Source of the DNA: Malania oleifera
Taxonomy: Eukaryota > Streptophyta > Magnoliopsida > Santalales > Ximeniaceae
Reading direction: 5' to 3'
Assembly: GCF_029873635.1 (NCBI RefSeq)
Contig: NC_080423.1
Location: forward strand, 103,354,991-103,418,990
Length of the DNA stretch: 64,000 bases
Below the pieces are notes generated by a model. That model ran no database searches, was not told the origin of the DNA, and worked only from the letters and a program-made list of their open reading frames with translations. Shown here piece after piece: positions 1 through 12,279 of the stretch (positions are counted from its first letter, which is position 1; each line of letters begins with the position of its first letter). The position numbers and the translations under genes were made by a program.

Positions 1-511
1 TTTCTACAGCAAACGGGTCGACTCCTTTTTGAAAAACTGGGGGATTCATACGAGTGAATTGTTCTATGGTACATCCCTAATAAGCTGGTGGGTGGTTCTA
101 TTCCCCTGAGTTTCTTACAATCTCTGCCATAACCTGCTGGGCTATACTACGCAGCACTGTATCGGAATCACTGCCACCCATACTAGAAGGCCCTGCGTCA
201 CTACTACCTCCAGCATTTACAATATTACTTCCAGGATCCATCCTGAAAATAGAATATGATAGTCTTAGAATCCCATTATCATAACACGATCAGTGCATTT
301 ATGTAACTAAGAAACCATAAAACATCCTCATACAACCAACCAACTTCATCCATGATCCCAATTTAAGATTCAGTCTTACCACTCAGAAACAAGAATTGAT
401 GATAGTTTACCATAGCTTTCTTGAAACCATCGTTTCAGGAAAATTGCAGAAAAAGTCACGGAATTCTTGTCTCTAAGTTGCGAGACTAAACCCTAAATTC
501 CAATCTTAACC
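1..511 (-). mobile_element. Ty3/gypsy gag start and leader (element G), runs off left edge
   Basis: On the minus strand a gag reading frame begins at 241 (ATG 241-239) with MDPGS and a Gly/Ser-rich start followed by a [10 protein letters not shown]-like segment. This matches in style the gag start of the gypsy element at 13501-23433 (ATG 19352-19350). The stretch 242-511 is untranslated leader that also resembles the leader of that element. It abuts the LTR at 512 directly. Only the 5' end of gag is in the window. Family: Ty3/gypsy chromovirus, Tekay/Del-like by similarity to the other copies here. Broken fossil. Confidence 0.7.
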
Positions 512-984
512 TCTAGTGAGACACATCTCAACAAAGAGAATAAATCACAGCAGTGTGTGTGGCAGAGAGTTTAAATAAATACAGAATATATATTCATTCG
601 TGTTCCACTATCAGTAGCAGCTGAGAAAACGCATCATTGACAATAATACTTTCATCTGATATCAAACACACATTCGTAAATATTTTTAATAATAATACCC
701 TGGAATAGGGAAGATTACCTGCCCATACAAGTAGTTTCCCTCTACTCTAATACGAATATCAGGGCACTCACCTTACTCGGTAAGCCCACAGACTCTGTAT
801 ATAGACAAAGTTTCCAAGAATAGGGAAGATTACCCGCCTATACAAGTAGCTTCCCTCTGCTCTGGCACCAAACTAAAATTTACCAGAACACTCACCTTTC
901 TTAGCAAGCTTTTGGCAACAAGTTTTACTTTGCCATAAATATACATATAATTAACATACCATTTATCTTATCAAATCACATTCC

Positions 985-1230
985 ACACAAACTATCCACA
1001 CAGGATAACACCGTCCACACAGGACTCTCATCCATACAAACTACATAGTCCACACAGAACTCACACCCACACAGGATACACGGTTCACATAGGACTCACA
1101 CCCACACAAGATACATGGTCCATACAGGACTGGTCCACACAGGACCAACGTCTTAACACCATACATGGTCCACATAATACTGGTACACACAGGACTAACA
1201 TCTTCACACAATACACAGTCCACACAGGAC
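985..1230. repeat. Minisatellite with GTCCACACAGGACT-type units, left half
   Basis: Direct, degenerate tandem units built on GTCCACACAGGACT alternating with ACACCCACACAGGATACA-like spacers. The array continues at 2212-2335 after a hAT element, so it existed before that insertion. It lies inside LTR family K. The other copy of this LTR (7358-7764) does not extend this far, so whether all family members carry it cannot be judged here. Confidence 0.75.
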
Positions 1231-2219
1231 TAGGGGTGAGCAAACGGTCGATTCGGCCAAATTCGGGTAATTAACCGAATTAACCAAAAAATTCGGTTAA
1301 ATAAAATCATTAACCAAATCGACCGAATTGGAGGAGGAAACCGAACCAGACCCGACCGAATTACCCGAATGGGTAATTCGGTTAATCGATTTTAACCGAA
1401 TTTAACTGAAATTATTTAAAACACACATAAATATAATAATAAAAGTGGAAGAAGAAGAAGAAGAAGAAGAAGAAGAAGAAGAAGAAGAGGAGGAGGAGGA
1501 GGAGGAGGAGGAGAAGAGGAAGAGTTATTGGGGTCTGGGTTTGCATGGCGAGCTAGTGGCTGAGAGTCTGAGACGCCGAGGACCGAGACGAGAGGCTGGA
1601 CTCTGGAGTTTGGAGAGCCGAGCTGTCAAAGACTCGAAGAGGCCAGAGGGGATTTGCCGACTCTGAGAGGTGGTCCACTGGTTCGATGGAGAGGCAGGAG
1701 AGTTGTGGCCTGTGGGTGTGCGCCGTGCGGGGCAGATTGGCACTTGGCAGAGGCGCAGAGCGTAGAGAAACTGAGAAAGTGAGAAACCCTAACTCTAATC
1801 CCCAATCCGGAAATCCCCAGATTCCCCACTGTGAGTCTGTGAGTGTGAAGTGTGAAGTTGTGAATGAAGCTTTTTTTCACCCCAACCCCATGCCCCAAGT
1901 GGGCAACGGCTAACCCCGAGGCCCCGGGTCACCCGACTGCTGTTGCAGCTGTTTAGTATTCACATAGTCACACTTCACTCATTTCACTACCCTGCCCGAC
2001 CACGGACCACCCTATTATAAATTATATTAAAAATGTAAACTATTAGTAATTCAATTAATCGGTTAACCAATATTTTTTTTAACTGTTAACCAAACCAAAA
2101 CCGATTAACTGAAAGTCCGTATAATTTTAACCGAACCGGATTTTTTACCCGAACCAAACCGACCAATTTCGGCCGGTTAATTCAGTTTTCACCAAATTAT
2201 GCTCACCCCTACATAGGAC
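1223..2219. mobile_element. Non-autonomous hAT-type element (1231-2211) with 8-bp TSDs
   Basis: The element proper runs 1231-2211 (981 bp). It starts TAGGGGTGAGCA and ends TGCTCACCCCTA, a perfect 12-bp terminal inverted repeat. Flanking 8-mers CACAGGAC (1223-1230) and CATAGGAC (2212-2219) match at 7 of 8 bases, fitting hAT target duplication, although they lie in a minisatellite with similar units. Subterminal regions are full of AACCGAA/TTCGGTTAA words. The centre (about 1445-1930) holds a GAA/GAG microsatellite and a GC-richer stretch unlike the ends. No transposase is seen. The poly-Glu reading frame in the microsatellite is not a gene. The same family occurs at 25495-25937. Confidence 0.85.
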
Positions 2220-2335
2220 TGGTCTACGCAGGACTAATATCTTCAAAGAATACACGGTCCACATAGGACTATCACACACATATATATATATAAATATATA
2301 TATAAATATATATATATATCATGGCCCACACAGAC
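2212..2335. repeat. Minisatellite right half plus (TA)n tract
   Basis: Continuation of the array at 985-1230 after the hAT element, with GTCCACATAGGACT-like units, then an AT microsatellite at about 2278-2320 and a last degenerate unit. Confidence 0.65.
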
Positions 2336-2744
2336 ACCACTAACCACCAGTACCAATCCTCATAACCAACCTGTAGTATATCAGTAGAACAACCTCCTGA
2401 GACCTGCCAATACTCTACCCCAATATATAATGACAATATACGAACTCCTCAGGCCTGCCAACGTATATCGTGATTACATCTAGGCAATATAACGAACTCC
2501 TAAAGCCTACCAACATTATATTGTGATACACACGAATAACCAAACAAAATGACCCATATACATACATCACATTATTTATCATGCAGTAATCTAAAGCAGT
2601 ATTCACAAACAGTCATTATTCACCAAGAAACTATACTCACAGCTAACCAATGTTCATAATCCAATAGTATGTTTTATCTTTCTATACTCACATCAGTCAA
2701 TTAAATTGTAAAAGTTGTAAATTCTGCGACACAATTTCTTTTCC

Positions 2745-2775
<31 letters not shown>

Positions 2776-3541
2776 CAAAAGTCAATATTTTCCTAAATGT
2801 TTAACTATGCAAATAAATCATACCTAAATATATATATATATATATATATATTGTATACTCGAATTAACCGATTTAAAATTTAATAAAAACCTACTATAAT
2901 TAATTTCCCTTACTTGGTTTCCTAAATTATGCCTACGGGAACCTCGAAATGACGCCTACCACACTCACCCGGACGCTAATTCAAAAACCTGAGTTTATCA
3001 ACCCAAATATCAATAAAACGCTATTTTATCATTCCCTAAGCCCAATATACTCCATATTAACAATAGAATTTAAAATACTCTAATTACCCTGATTTTGGGA
3101 TAATGCCCCAAAACCCCAAATCAATTATTTGCTCTAGTAGCTTTGCAGAGAAAGATCCCACGAACCTTGTGGTGGTTCCAGATCGTCAAAACAAGCATTA
3201 ATTGAGTGAGAATGGAAGAAATAACAAGGAGAAACCGTAGGTTCGGAGAGAGAAAGGAAAGAACTTGATTCTTTGAAAAAATGCTTGCAGGATCTCCTTT
3301 TAATATCACATTTGCGTAGAAAACCATCACCGGTTTTCTCAAGCCTCCATAAAATCGTCACGGGTTTTCTCTTTAACCGGTCCAGATTTACCGCTTATTA
3401 GTTACCGTCACGCGGTAAATCCCGAAAATTGCCGCCGATTTTCTACCCTCACCAGAAAATCGTCATCGATTTTCTCCTAAACTGGTCAAAATTCATTTTT
3501 CCCAATTTTATTTTTGTTATTATATTTTCCGAGTCTCTACA

Positions 3542-5188
3542 TTCTCCCCCTTTACAAAACTTCATTCTCGAAATTTGTTAATCCAACATTTTTCATAATT
3601 TTTGTAAGCTAGCTAACCACATTCATACAGTTAATTTAATTCTAATATATACAACATCGAATCAACCAAAATCAAACAAAACTATCATTCATTCAAACGT
3701 AAGTATATATTACTTGTGCCTCTAGCATTGTCTCCCTCGGTCGTACCAAGCATATAAACACGCGTAGGGCCACCGCCGCCACGAGGTATCGGGTTGTTTC
3801 TCCTATTCTAATCAGGAGTGAGTGCATTGTTCAGTGGAGCACGACAATCATGAGCTATGTGGCCATGCTTGCCACACCTACAACACACGGTATTCCCACC
3901 CCGGCATTCCCCCCAATGCCTTCAGTTACATCTAGCACAAAGGGGGTGAAACGAATTCTCCCGGTAGTCTCGATCAGCCCTATCTGACTTCTGACCCCAG
4001 GATCATCTCAATCTCCCTTCAGGAATCCTGTCGGATATCAGTGTGTGAGCTGGAAGGTATGGATCTCTTCTTTTTTTTTTTCATTCGCTTCTGCCTCACT
4101 TTCCTGTATACTTGCCTCAACTGCCATGGCCTTGTCTACCAGCTCAGTGAAACTTTAAGTCAACAATGCCACCACCTGAGCACGTATCCCCTGCCTCAGT
4201 CCTCTCTTAAATATCTGAGCTTTTAGTGGCTCGTCCAGGACCATATGTGAAGTGAAACGAGATAACTCCACAAATTTGGTCGCATACTGTTGTATGGTCA
4301 TGGACCCTTGGGTTAATTGTAGAAACTCCTCTACTTTAGCTGCCCAGGTGGCGGCGGGGAAATATTGATCAAAGAACACTTCCTTAAAGTGACTCCAGGT
4401 GATAACCGTAGGTCCTAATCGCTGCTTTTCTATCAACTTCACCAACCTCCACCACCTCTTTGCTTCCCCCACCAGCTTGAAGGTAGCGTATTGTACCTTC
4501 TGCTCCTTAGTACAGTGCAAAATAGTTAGGAGTTCTTCCATCTCATGAATCCAGTCCTCGCTACGATCGAATCTACACTCCCTACAAAAGTTAGTGGACT
4601 CGTTTAGGTGAACTGCTGAAAGGTGTAGCCCCTCTTAGCCATTGGCTGATCCTGCTCCCTCCGAGCTTCTTTCTTAGCCTGACGTGCTATGCTACGTAGC
4701 ACCGCCGAGACATCAACATCATCCTCACTGGAGGTATCCATGCATATATCTCCCCCACTATCAATGTCCTTCCCCCTAAGATCCATCCTGAAGATAGAAT
4801 AAAAATAAACTTATAATCCCTCATTTATTATAACTGAAACAAGTTTAACACGAAAAGTTACTATAACATATAAGTTCTAATCCACAATTAATTCATACCG
4901 TCTTACTATAGAATCGTAACACCAACACGACAATGTGCTCAACTGACCTATCATTCCAACTTACGTTCCCAAGTTCTAGTCCCTTAACTCAGAAATGAAA
5001 CCATTAATGGATTAACTGTAGTTTTCTAGAAATCGTCATCCCTGGAAAAATATAGAAAACCATCAAGAGATTACCACCTCCAAGTTTCCAGACCACTATT
5101 CCACCTAACCTACCCACTCTTATCCTTATCCTAACTCGAACCTATGCTCTGGTATTAATTAACAAGACCGTTAGGCTTTGATACCAAC
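3542..5188 (-). mobile_element. Gag-bearing gypsy internal region (element A) without visible pol
   Basis: Reading on the minus strand from the right: primer-binding site at 5174-5186 (TGGTATCAAAGCC, matching the usual plant initiator-Met tRNA site), leader, and gag starting at 4786. The retrotransposon gag core covers about 4155-4540 ([13 protein letters not shown] and a [13 protein letters not shown] motif). A CCHC zinc knuckle (C-RC-GKHG-H-IAHD-C) lies at about 3846-3887. The gag tail at about 3715-3830 is followed almost at once by the polypurine tract at 3542-3556, so no protease, RT, RNase H or integrase lies between the LTRs. This is either an internally shortened chromovirus or a gag-only (TR-GAG-like) derivative. 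Broken, several breaks. Confidence 0.75.
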
Positions 5189-5377
5189 TGTAACGCCCCA
5201 AACCCGCCAAGTGGGGCCTAAAGGTTATGTGTTCCAAATATCGATTTCTGATACCATACACCACAATCATGCAGCGGAATTAAAATAAATAACCTTAATT
5301 TAAATACCAGAGTCTATCTATATATATATATATATCCCAAAAACAACCGCAACCATCTGTTTATATTACATTCCAGC

Positions 5378-7357
5378 ATTTATGTAATGACCTGCTTAAT
5401 TTTCATATTTTTTTTTACTATGACATTTAACATGCTCTGATACCATACTGGGATAAACCCAACCATAAACCTAAGTAACGAGAAGCAGAAATCAATTAAA
5501 CATATCCATATATAATTATATATAATACAATACCAGAGTACTAACATGTTTCCCAAAATATACACATATATTTGTTCCTCAAAATACCCTCAACTATGAT
5601 GGGATATACAAAAATCCTCCACAATACTCACTTCACTGACAGGGCACTATAAAAGCCCTTATATTTGCAAGTCTGGTCTGCTCGCCTACTTAGATCACTT
5701 GAAAAATGATTCAACACTGGGATGAACCAACACTCAGTAAGACGAAATATGCTATTACTAGTGTGTGGCAAATGAGCTACAGTATTATGAAAATCTGTTT
5801 TCATATAATCATGTATAATTGGATACGTAAATACAGTACAAGTAATAAAATACACCACCCTTCTATGTTGCTTAACATAACAGTATTGTAGGTTACTATT
5901 CAAAATACTTCTAGTGTACATAAGTATGTTCCTTGTTTCTGTAAATCTATACATACGTAATAGTAATTGAAAACTTTCCCTGTGGATAACTGTGTGTCAT
6001 GATTTAACCCCTCATGACAGGGTTGTGCGGCCTATAGGCGGGATCTACATTGGCTGGCCGACCAAGGTAAATCACTATACTCCATCGGTCTGATCTGCCC
6101 ACCTCAACTCATATCTGATGGGGAGCCTGTCCATGTCAAGGGCCTAGGTGATTGACCTACTACTATGTATTATCTAAATAGGTGGTTGCACTCATAACAT
6201 AACATAATATCTGTAGCAACGGTACCGTGCTCTGTAACTGCATAGTCCAATAGGGTCTGATATTATATAATATATATCTATATACCACAATCTGATTTAC
6301 CATGATTCTGAAATAACTGTAATATCCATGATGCTGCATAAACTGTAACTGTAATTCATACGTCATAATACTGTGAACTGTATAATCATAACTTTGATGA
6401 CTGCATAATCATAGTATTGAAATTCGTATAATCATGGTATTGAGATTCATATAATCATGGTATTAGGATTCGTATAATCATGGTATTGAAATTCATAAAA
6501 TCATAATACTGAAATTCATAAAACACATCTCCATACTATATTCATATTCTCAAGCCACACCATACTTTAATACATAATTTTCATAATTTAATAAACTGTA
6601 TAATATTTTTAAAATTACCTAGCATAGCATATTTCCCTTACCTGACTACTAAAAAGTCCCTATGGTATGCTGGCCAAACACCCGCAGGACTTCCTACACA
6701 ACACAATGAAAACAATATTTTCCAGAACATAATATCAGTATTTCTTTGCCTACATCATTTCCTATAACTGTCAAAAGGCCAAAAATGGACTAAAAGGTCT
6801 TACCCTGAATTTGGGATGAAATCCAACTTCGTTTCACCAATGATCCGCTTCGGCAGACTTGCAGAGAATTTCGCCAGGAGCGTCGTGGTGGCTTCGGGTC
6901 ATCGATCCGACTACTGGCGGGGCCGAAATCGAAGAGAAAAGTGAAAGAGACCGTAGGGGCGAGAGAGGGAGCATTGAAATATAAATAAAAATCTGAATTT
7001 GCTCTATTTATAGGGCCAAATTCATCGATGAGACACGTCACCTCGTCGACGAGTCTTTCAGTAAATTCGTCGACGAACCCCTGTATTCGTCGACGAAATT
7101 CAGAGCAGCCCAAAACCTTCGCTCGGTATTTTCTCGTCTATGAAATCTTGTCTTCGTCGACGAATTTTCTTATACGCTCATCAATGAACCCCTGTATTCG
7201 TCGACGAGCCCTGGAAATTCCTTGAAATTATTATTATTATTATTATCTCCAAAATGCGATGTCATCAATGAAGTCTACTGCCTCCTCCTGTTCCTGTCTC
7301 CATTTTCCTCCCTCTTTATTAATAAAATAATATTATTTTTCGGGTCACTACAATTTA
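5378..7357 (-). mobile_element. Solo LTR of Tekay-type family D (5383-7352), TSD ATTTA
   Basis: A 1970-bp LTR running TGTAATGACC...GGGTCACTACA with perfect 5-bp duplications ATTTA at 5378-5382 and 7353-7357. No internal region is present, so this is a recombined solo LTR. Homology to the LTR at 45165-47309 on the opposite strand shows that it is minus-oriented. Shared blocks include the CTGCTCGCCTA region (about 5680), CATGATTTAACCCCTCATGA (about 5999-6018), GGTACCGTGCTCT (6221-6233) and a GTCGACGAA array (7022-7208). A TATA-like CTATAAATA lies on the minus strand at about 7007-7015. Confidence 0.9.
7022..7208 (-). promoter_or_regulatory. TTCGTCGACGAA palindrome array beside the LTR TATA box
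   Basis: At least six copies or near-copies of the 12-bp palindrome TTCGTCGACGAA in under 200 bp, adjacent to a minus-strand TATA-like motif. The same arrangement recurs at 45246-45470, so it is a family feature and probably part of the U3 enhancer/promoter. The role is inferred from position only. Confidence 0.6.
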
Positions 7358-7764
7358 TAAACATAAACTATTTATATAGCCGCCCCAAAATTTACCAAAA
7401 TAAAATACTACCCTACCTAGAGCTCTAAGCTCAATCTTCTAATGGACTTGAAAATATAATCACCCACTAGAGTGAGACACATCCTAGTAAGGAAGAATAA
7501 ATCATAGCAGTGTGTGTGGCAGAGAGTTTAAATAAATATAGAATATATATTCATTTGTGTTCCACTATCAACAATAGTTGAGAAAACGCATCATTAACAA
7601 TAATACTTTCATCTGATATAAAACATGCATTCATAAATATTTTTAATATTAATACCTGAAATAGGGAAGATTACCAACCCATACTAGTAGTTTCCCTCTG
7701 CTCTAATACTAATATCAGGGCACTCACCTTACTTAGTAAGCCAGGCTATGTATATAGAAATCGA

Positions 7765-8245
7765 AAGACTTGTATGAACTTACGTAGTATAAAAAAATCA
7801 AGGGTCTTAGTGCGTTCTTGCGTTATTAATTTGCATATTCTTATGTTAAATAATAAACAAGAATATGTTCTGATTGACTATCGAAAGAGGCTTTTGGAAA
7901 AATTGGAGATTTGCTAAAAAACAGAGAAAACAAAGTCGAATTAGTTAGATGAGAAAAGCATAGTGAGAAACTAGGTGAAATCAGTTTCTTAGAAGTTTTC
8001 ACCCTCATTAATTTGATAGGTGGCAACTAGTTTATTTTCCCTTGAATAGTTTATTTAAAGTAGCCTTATTTCAATTTCGCATTCTAAAATTACTAATCTT
8101 TCTAAATAAAATCAAGATTAGTATAATTTCGGTATTAGGTAAAATTAAGACACCAATCCCTGAGGACGATACTTTTCACATCACTATATTATAAAACTAC
8201 AATACTGTGCACTTGTAGTTTTGCACCGACGGATTTCCTAAAATG
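7765..8245. mobile_element. Fragment with an Athila/Tat-like LTR motif
   Basis: About 480 bp unlike the flanking LTRs. It contains CCAATCCCTGAGGACGATAC followed by a stretch ending GCACTTGTAGTTTTGCACCG, which resembles the conserved segment near the 3' end of many plant Tat/Athila LTRs. No coding capacity, termini or target duplication could be set. Identity is tentative. Confidence 0.35.
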
Positions 8246-9703
8246 TTAAAAGATTATAGGAGTGAGACACCTCTTCGTAAGATGGAATAGATTATTGTCA
8301 ATATGTGGCAACATGAGTTTTGGTGTAGCATAACTTATAACCTTTAAATAATTAACTTTAACTGGTAAATCATGTAAATTTGTACTCATATACACATATA
8401 TATTTGGAAACATACATGCTTTTCTACATAAACATACTTTATCATAATAGATTTCTCTGTGTACGTAAATCGTCTGATATATCTATACATACATAAAACT
8501 TTCCCTAGGACATTCATATATCTCGTCATGTAATAACCCCACATGACCGGGTTGTCTGGCCCGAAGGCTGGACTTAAACTATGGCTAGCCTACCAAGCTA
8601 AGTCAAGCATGTCATGTCTATAGTACGATTGCCCACCCAGCCTAGTTCGAACCCATCCTACTCTCTGCAACACTTCTCGGGCCGGACCCAAGGGGTATCC
8701 TGCTCTCTGCAACATTTCGGGCTAATTGACTCTATTACTAACACTTTCTGAATAATGTGGTTGCACTGACTGATCTGTACACCCAGCCTAGTCCGAACCC
8801 ATCCTGCTCTCTACAACACTTCTTGGGTCGGACACAGGGAGTTACATTGTCAGATCTTGCTAGCTAGCTACGGTACCGTGCTCTAATCATAATTAGTCCA
8901 TAAGGGTTTTGATATCTATAGTACAATTTATAATATAACGGTTATCATGATCTCCTTTCACACTCATTATTTCATAAATCTGTGTAAATCATGTTTTCAC
9001 TATCACGTCATAACTTTCAAATCATAATCGGTATAAAACTGTCATATCTTAATTGTCTTGGTATAAAACAAGCATAACATATTATAACTCGGCTTAAAGC
9101 CCTCATTTCATAACTTTGCGTAAATTTGTCATGTCATATTTTCATCATATTCATAGCATTTTTTGAAATCGGTATAAAGCCATACCCTGTTGTATAACAT
9201 CATAAAATATTCTATTCATAATCATTTAGTCATTTCTCATGCCACACATTTGAGTAAATATTTCATATGATCATAATCTGCCTGAAAAACTATTTTATTC
9301 TACCGAAAATATGGGTATAAATTTTCCTAAGGTTTAACCAAATTCAAATACCAAGTTTTTCCCCAAAACATACATATAATAAATTTCAAAATCTATCATT
9401 TCCATATGCCTGAATACCTAGAAAATCATATGTACTATTCTTGTAATCTAATACCACAATTTAAGTGGTTAAATTTCTGAAAATGACTAACATAATCTAT
9501 TCCCCTTACCTTTTTACCGAAGGTATGTCTGCAAGGATCCTGAAACGATGCCTACAGCATTCGGAGCACAAAACCCTGTATTCATATACTTTAGTTTAAT
9601 CTATTCCCTTTACCTTTTTACTGAAGGTATGTCTGCGAGAATCACTGCTAGGCTTAAAAATGATGTTTTATTGCGAGTTCGGCTGAAAATTGGAGATAAA
9701 ATG

Positions 9704-9760
<57 letters not shown>

Positions 9761-9902
9761 ATTTTAAATTTTTCCCACAAATGAGCTTAAGTCCCTTTAT
9801 ATATAAGCAGCTACCCAGACGAAACCATCGACGATTTTATCTGAGCTCATAAAACCGTTGACGGTTTGGTCCTGCACCAAACCAATTTCTCCTTTTTCTG
9901 TA

Positions 9903-9965
<63 letters not shown>

Positions 9966-9985
9966 CATTTTCCAAGTCACTACAG
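8246..9985 (-). mobile_element. gypsy LTR fragment, family H, copy 1
   Basis: Minus-oriented LTR piece ending CACTACA at 9985. It contains the shared blocks GTGAGACACCTC (about 8271), ACCCCACATGACCGGGTTG (about 8538) and CGGTACCGTGCTCT (8871-8884). A (GA)n tract lies at 9709-9757. A TATA-like TTTATATATAAG is at about 9797-9808, followed by AAACCGTTGACGGTTT-type palindromes (9828-9872) and an (ATT)n tract (9907-9964). No internal coding region is attached, and its left end is not clear. Confidence 0.6.
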
Positions 9986-11020
9986 GTATCATGTATTACC
10001 CCCACATGATTGGGTTATGCGGCCCTTAGACGAGACTTAGCTATGGCTGGCCTGCCATGCTAAGCCAAACATAATGTGTCTGTAAGTATTATTGGCCACC
10101 CCAAACCTGGTCTCATTTCCAAAAGAGATACCCTACTCTTTAATGGCTCAATTGACTACCATTCACCAACACTCTATCTAAGAAGTGTGGCGGCACTAAT
10201 CTAACATAATAGCTACGGTACTGTGCTCTGAAAATGAACTAATCCATTAGGGTTCTGCTACCATATAATACATTTCATATAATATAGCTGTAACATAATC
10301 TCATTTTTCATATTTCTATATAAAATCTATCATATTCATATTTCTGTATAAACTCTATCATTTCATTACTAATTATGGCATAAAGTCGGCTGAACTGTCA
10401 TGGCACGAGATCGGCTAAACTGCCACGACATTAAACCGGCTGAACCGTCACGAAATAAAGCCAGCTATACTGTTATAATATACTGAACACGACATAAGTC
10501 AGCTAAACTATCATATCATAATTCCTATAATATTTATAACATTTTCTGAAAATCATTGTCAAAACGTTCCTATTCTATTTATTCATAAAATAAATCTAAC
10601 ATGCTAATCTATATAACGAAAATATTCATACTCATGCCACACAATTTGAGTGATAAACTATAATATAACAACTGCCTGAGAAAAATATATTTTGCTGAGG
10701 ATTAACATTAAATCATCTTCTAGGGTTTACTCAACTCAAAATATTTGGTTTCCCAAAAATATACTTATAATACTTCCTAATTACAATTTCCATATGCCTA
10801 AACATTCTAGTAAATCATATATATTATTTATGTAATCAAATACTACAATTTAATAGATTAAATTTCTAAAAATATCTGATATAATCTATTTTCCCTTTCC
10901 TTTTTCTTGAAGTGGTGCCTAGGATGTCTAACAGCAAATCTGCTCCAGTTAAACTACAGAATCGTTGCTAGGATCCCGAAATGATGTTTATCCTTCGATT
11001 CGAGCTAAAAACAAGCAAGA

Positions 11021-11060
<40 letters not shown>

Positions 11061-11334
11061 TGAAATTTTATAAAAAAATAAAAAATAACTCTTGAAAGCC
11101 TTTTATAGGCTACTGGCCCAAAGGAAACCGTCGATGGTTTTCTTGAAACCGTTGACGGTTTGGTTTTTATCCAAACACTTTCTTACTATTTTACCCTTAC
11201 TGGGCCTCTGTAACTCAAAGATTTCGACGGTTTTCCTGAAACTCCTCAAACCGTCGACGGTTTGGTCCTACACCAAACCAAAATCCCCTTTTTCTTATTA
11301 CTTTTATTATTATTATTTTTTCCGGGTCTCTACA
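9986..11334 (-). mobile_element. gypsy LTR fragment, family H, copy 2
   Basis: Second minus-oriented piece of the same family, abutting copy 1. It begins inside the LTR at a point equivalent to about 8525 of copy 1 and ends GTCTCTACA at 11334. It shows (GA)n at 11031-11054, a TATA-like TATAAAAGG on the minus strand (about 11099-11107) and palindromes AAACCGTCGACGGTTT and variants at 11128-11270. The two pieces look like a nested or recombined pair. Confidence 0.6.
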
Positions 11335-11896
11335 ATGTTGTTATCACAAAATGCATCTATGGGCTTCATAATTTGGATATCTCATCTTTAGCATTATTAC
11401 TAAAATAACATATTTCCTTCTAATAGTAACCAAATCAAGGTTAATCAAGTAGAGTATTGAGAACATATAGTCAAACTAACCTGGAGTTCAAATTATGCAG
11501 AAGACTACATTTGAGTTGAGTTTGAATATCTCATTCATTTGATTAAACTCAAATATATCACAAGCAAATGCAATACATCATATTTGAGTTAAGTTTGAAT
11601 ATCCCCTTCATTTGGATGACAAGGCAATTTTTGTCAATTGATGAAAATGCATGACCTCTTTTACTTTGATGTCCACTTGTAACTTCTTAAACAATTGCAT
11701 GGTAAGTGATTCGCCTAGATGGGCTACTATGATTTGCCTATGCGATGTTCATCATGTGCCTCACTTGAGTTTCAACTTCCCTTTCAGTCCCTAAAACTAT
11801 GTCATTCAAATTTGCCTTACCTGTCATGTGCCTAGTGCTCATCATAGTGAGCTGATTGTTACCGCATTATAGGGAGTGCATAAAGATGGCACGAAT
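11335..11896. other. Unclassified 560-bp stretch between LTR pieces
   Basis: AT-rich sequence with an imperfect internal duplication of ATTTGAGTTNAGTTTGAATAT (about 11511-11532 and 11581-11602). No open frame, repeat termini or known motif was recognised on either strand. Confidence 0.3.
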
Positions 11897-12279
11897 TGTT
11901 GACTTTTTGAGTCTGATATATGTTTTGATGCTCACAAAGCACAAGTATCTTATGTGTGTTTAAGTATGTGAACAAATCTTAATTTCAACACACATAAGAT
12001 CAAGGGATTTGGAAGCCAGAAGAAAAATCAAGATCATATGTATCTGGTGCATTCCATGAATGAGCAAAGAAGAAGAATATGACTGTTTAAATTGTAAATG
12101 CATTTTTATTTTGATTTGGTCTATACTATAATGCATGACATGCATGATGTGGATGAAAAGCTCAGACAACCGTAGGCTGACCCTAGGGACCAACACTTTT
12201 CACAGAAACTCTTTTCTTAAATAAACTAATTGGTTAGGGTCAAAGATTAGGGCCAAAACGAAGTTTACAAAAACTTCGG

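Larger units (their letters stand above)
512..3541 (-). mobile_element. gypsy LTR (family K) shared by two internal regions
   Basis: Minus-oriented LTR, about 2.0 kb without the hAT insertion at 1231-2211. Its right edge ends in CTCTACA and is followed by the reverse complement of a polypurine tract (3542-3556). The part 512-870 is clearly the same sequence as 7440-7760, the outer LTR right of the gag segment, so both are one family. From right to left it holds a short-palindrome region (3316-3475), (TA)n tracts (about 2278-2320, 2745-2770, 2828-2852), a minisatellite, and two copies of a module rich in GGGAAGATTACC near 710 and 825. It serves as 3' LTR for the gag segment on its right and sits where the 5' LTR of element G should be. 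Confidence 0.7.
5189..7764 (-). mobile_element. Outer gypsy LTR (family K), split by a solo LTR
   Basis: 5' LTR of element A, starting TGTAACGCCCC at 5189, directly next to the primer-binding site. It is interrupted at 5383-7352 by a solo LTR of another family and resumes at 7358. The stretch 7440-7760 matches 512-830 of the left LTR almost word for word, including the CAGTGTGTGTGGCAGAGAG segment. The sequence after about 7765 belongs to something else, so this LTR copy is incomplete. Confidence 0.7.

Noticed and set aside
1445-1666. Open frame starting with a long poly-Glu run
   Set aside because: It is the translation of a GAA/GAG microsatellite inside a hAT-type element, with no domain after it.
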